Part shown: piece by piece, positions 6,024-6,200 of the stretch | Position numbering within the stretch: position 1 is the first letter of the stretch | How the letters are laid out: each line of letters begins with the position of its first letter | Origin: Maribacter sp. | GTDB taxonomy: Bacteria; Bacteroidota; Bacteroidia; Flavobacteriales; Flavobacteriaceae | Reading direction: 5' to 3' | Assembly: GCA_003232155.1 (NCBI GenBank) | Contig: QILY01000236.1 | Coordinates: 1 to 6,200 of the forward strand | Length of the DNA: 6,200 bases | Made by a program: the position numbers and the translations under genes | Notes under the pieces: model-generated | The model's input: only the letters and a program-made list of their open reading frames with translations | The model's database searches: none | What the model was told of the DNA's origin: nothing

Positions 6024-6106
6024 CTCTATTTGATTATTTCATAAAGAAGAAATTATTGTTTTTCGTATTTAAGGTATAATATCAGCAAATACGCAGAGAG
6101 TAAAAA

Positions 6107-6130
6107 AGAGTAAAAAAGGGGTCAGCCCCC
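6107..6130 (-). terminator. GGGG-loop-CCCC hairpin with T-run (GGGGTC palindrome)
   Basis: On the minus strand GGGG, CTGA and CCCC (within 6118-6130) are followed at once by TTTTTT (6112-6117) and, after ACTC, a second T6. The whole GAGTAAAAAA unit is duplicated on the plus strand at 6098-6117. This has the layout of an intrinsic terminator, although the stem is only four or five G-C pairs. It overlaps the stop of the partial gene to the right. It is also the GGGGTC-type palindrome related to the repeats at the far end of the window, so it may double as a REP-like transposase recognition site. Confidence 0.5.
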
Positions 6131-6200
6131 GACAAAGGACAAAGTCTTTTCAATTGTTGTAACTCTACGCCTGAGTTTCCTGTCCCGGTGAATTTCTTTT
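6122..6200 (-). CDS. C-terminal end of a gene entering from the right, possibly a REP-associated transposase
   Basis: A minus-strand frame is open from the window edge for 25 codons to TGA (6122-6124), which lies inside the GGGGTC hairpin. The residues are strongly basic and helical in character, with RDRKLRRRV and IEKTL, which resembles the charged C-terminal helix of many IS200/Y1-type REP-associated transposases. A different minus-strand frame is also open here, so the reading is not certain. The case for this frame rests on residue pattern, on the terminator-like hairpin at its stop and on the GGGGTC repeats nearby. Only the tail is visible, so the family assignment is tentative. Confidence 0.33.
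   Translation of the reverse strand, partial: KEIHRDRKLRRRVTTIEKTLSFVGG

Noticed and set aside
6062..6080. Plus-strand promoter based on TATAAT at 6075-6080
   Set aside because: No -35 element lies at a suitable distance, and the sequence to the right looks like the end of a minus-strand gene rather than the start of a plus-strand one.
5754..6121. RiPP precursor peptide gene for the radical SAM enzyme
   Set aside because: Only 7- and 12-codon frames without strong ribosome sites are found on the coding strand here. None has a leader-core layout, and the radical SAM gene is at the far end of the operon.

Overview
The window is an AT-rich bacterial segment. A tightly packed six-gene operon, all on the minus strand, lies between two blocks of GGGGTC-type repeat DNA. 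The organism cannot be named from the sequence. The iterated GAATGGGGGTC / GGGGTC-palindrome repeats resemble those that accompany REP-associated (Y1/IS200-like) transposases in Proteobacteria and related Gram-negative phyla. The bilobed membrane protein, with a putative periplasmic segment, would also suit a Gram-negative host. Both points are inference.

Layout, in the direction of transcription (right to left): (i) 6122-6200, the last codons of a minus-strand gene entering from the right edge, ending in a GGGGTC hairpin plus T-run that looks like a terminator; (ii) 5754-6121, a noncoding leader with a good extended -10 promoter near 6000, a stem-loop that carries a second copy of the first gene's Shine-Dalgarno context, and two possible micro-ORFs; (iii) a GNAT acetyltransferase with an extra N-terminal region (5753-4938); (iv) a two-TM membrane protein with a helical, probably cytosolic C-terminal domain (4932-4123); (v) a ten-TM EamA/DMT-family transporter (4098-3175); (vi) a metal-dependent amidohydrolase of the imidazolonepropionase/prolidase-like type (3182-2001); (vii) a class I SAM-dependent methyltransferase (about 1963-1208); (viii) a radical SAM protein with a SPASM/twitch-like C-terminal cysteine set (1208-282); (ix) 1-270, a patchwork of short repeats, degenerate copies of which reach into the 3' end of the radical SAM gene.

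The gene junctions are 5 nt, 24 nt, an 8-nt overlap, about 37 nt (or an overlap) and a 1-nt TAATG overlap, so the six genes are very probably one transcript. Three modifying enzymes (radical SAM, methyltransferase, acetyltransferase), one amide- or ring-hydrolysing enzyme and one small-molecule exporter/importer are what one would expect of a small accessory pathway that makes, modifies or detoxifies and moves a small metabolite. No NRPS, PKS or convincing RiPP precursor gene is visible, so the substrate is unknown. I do not recognise this exact gene set. The repeat-rich borders suggest the cluster sits in a variable, mobile-element-associated locus.
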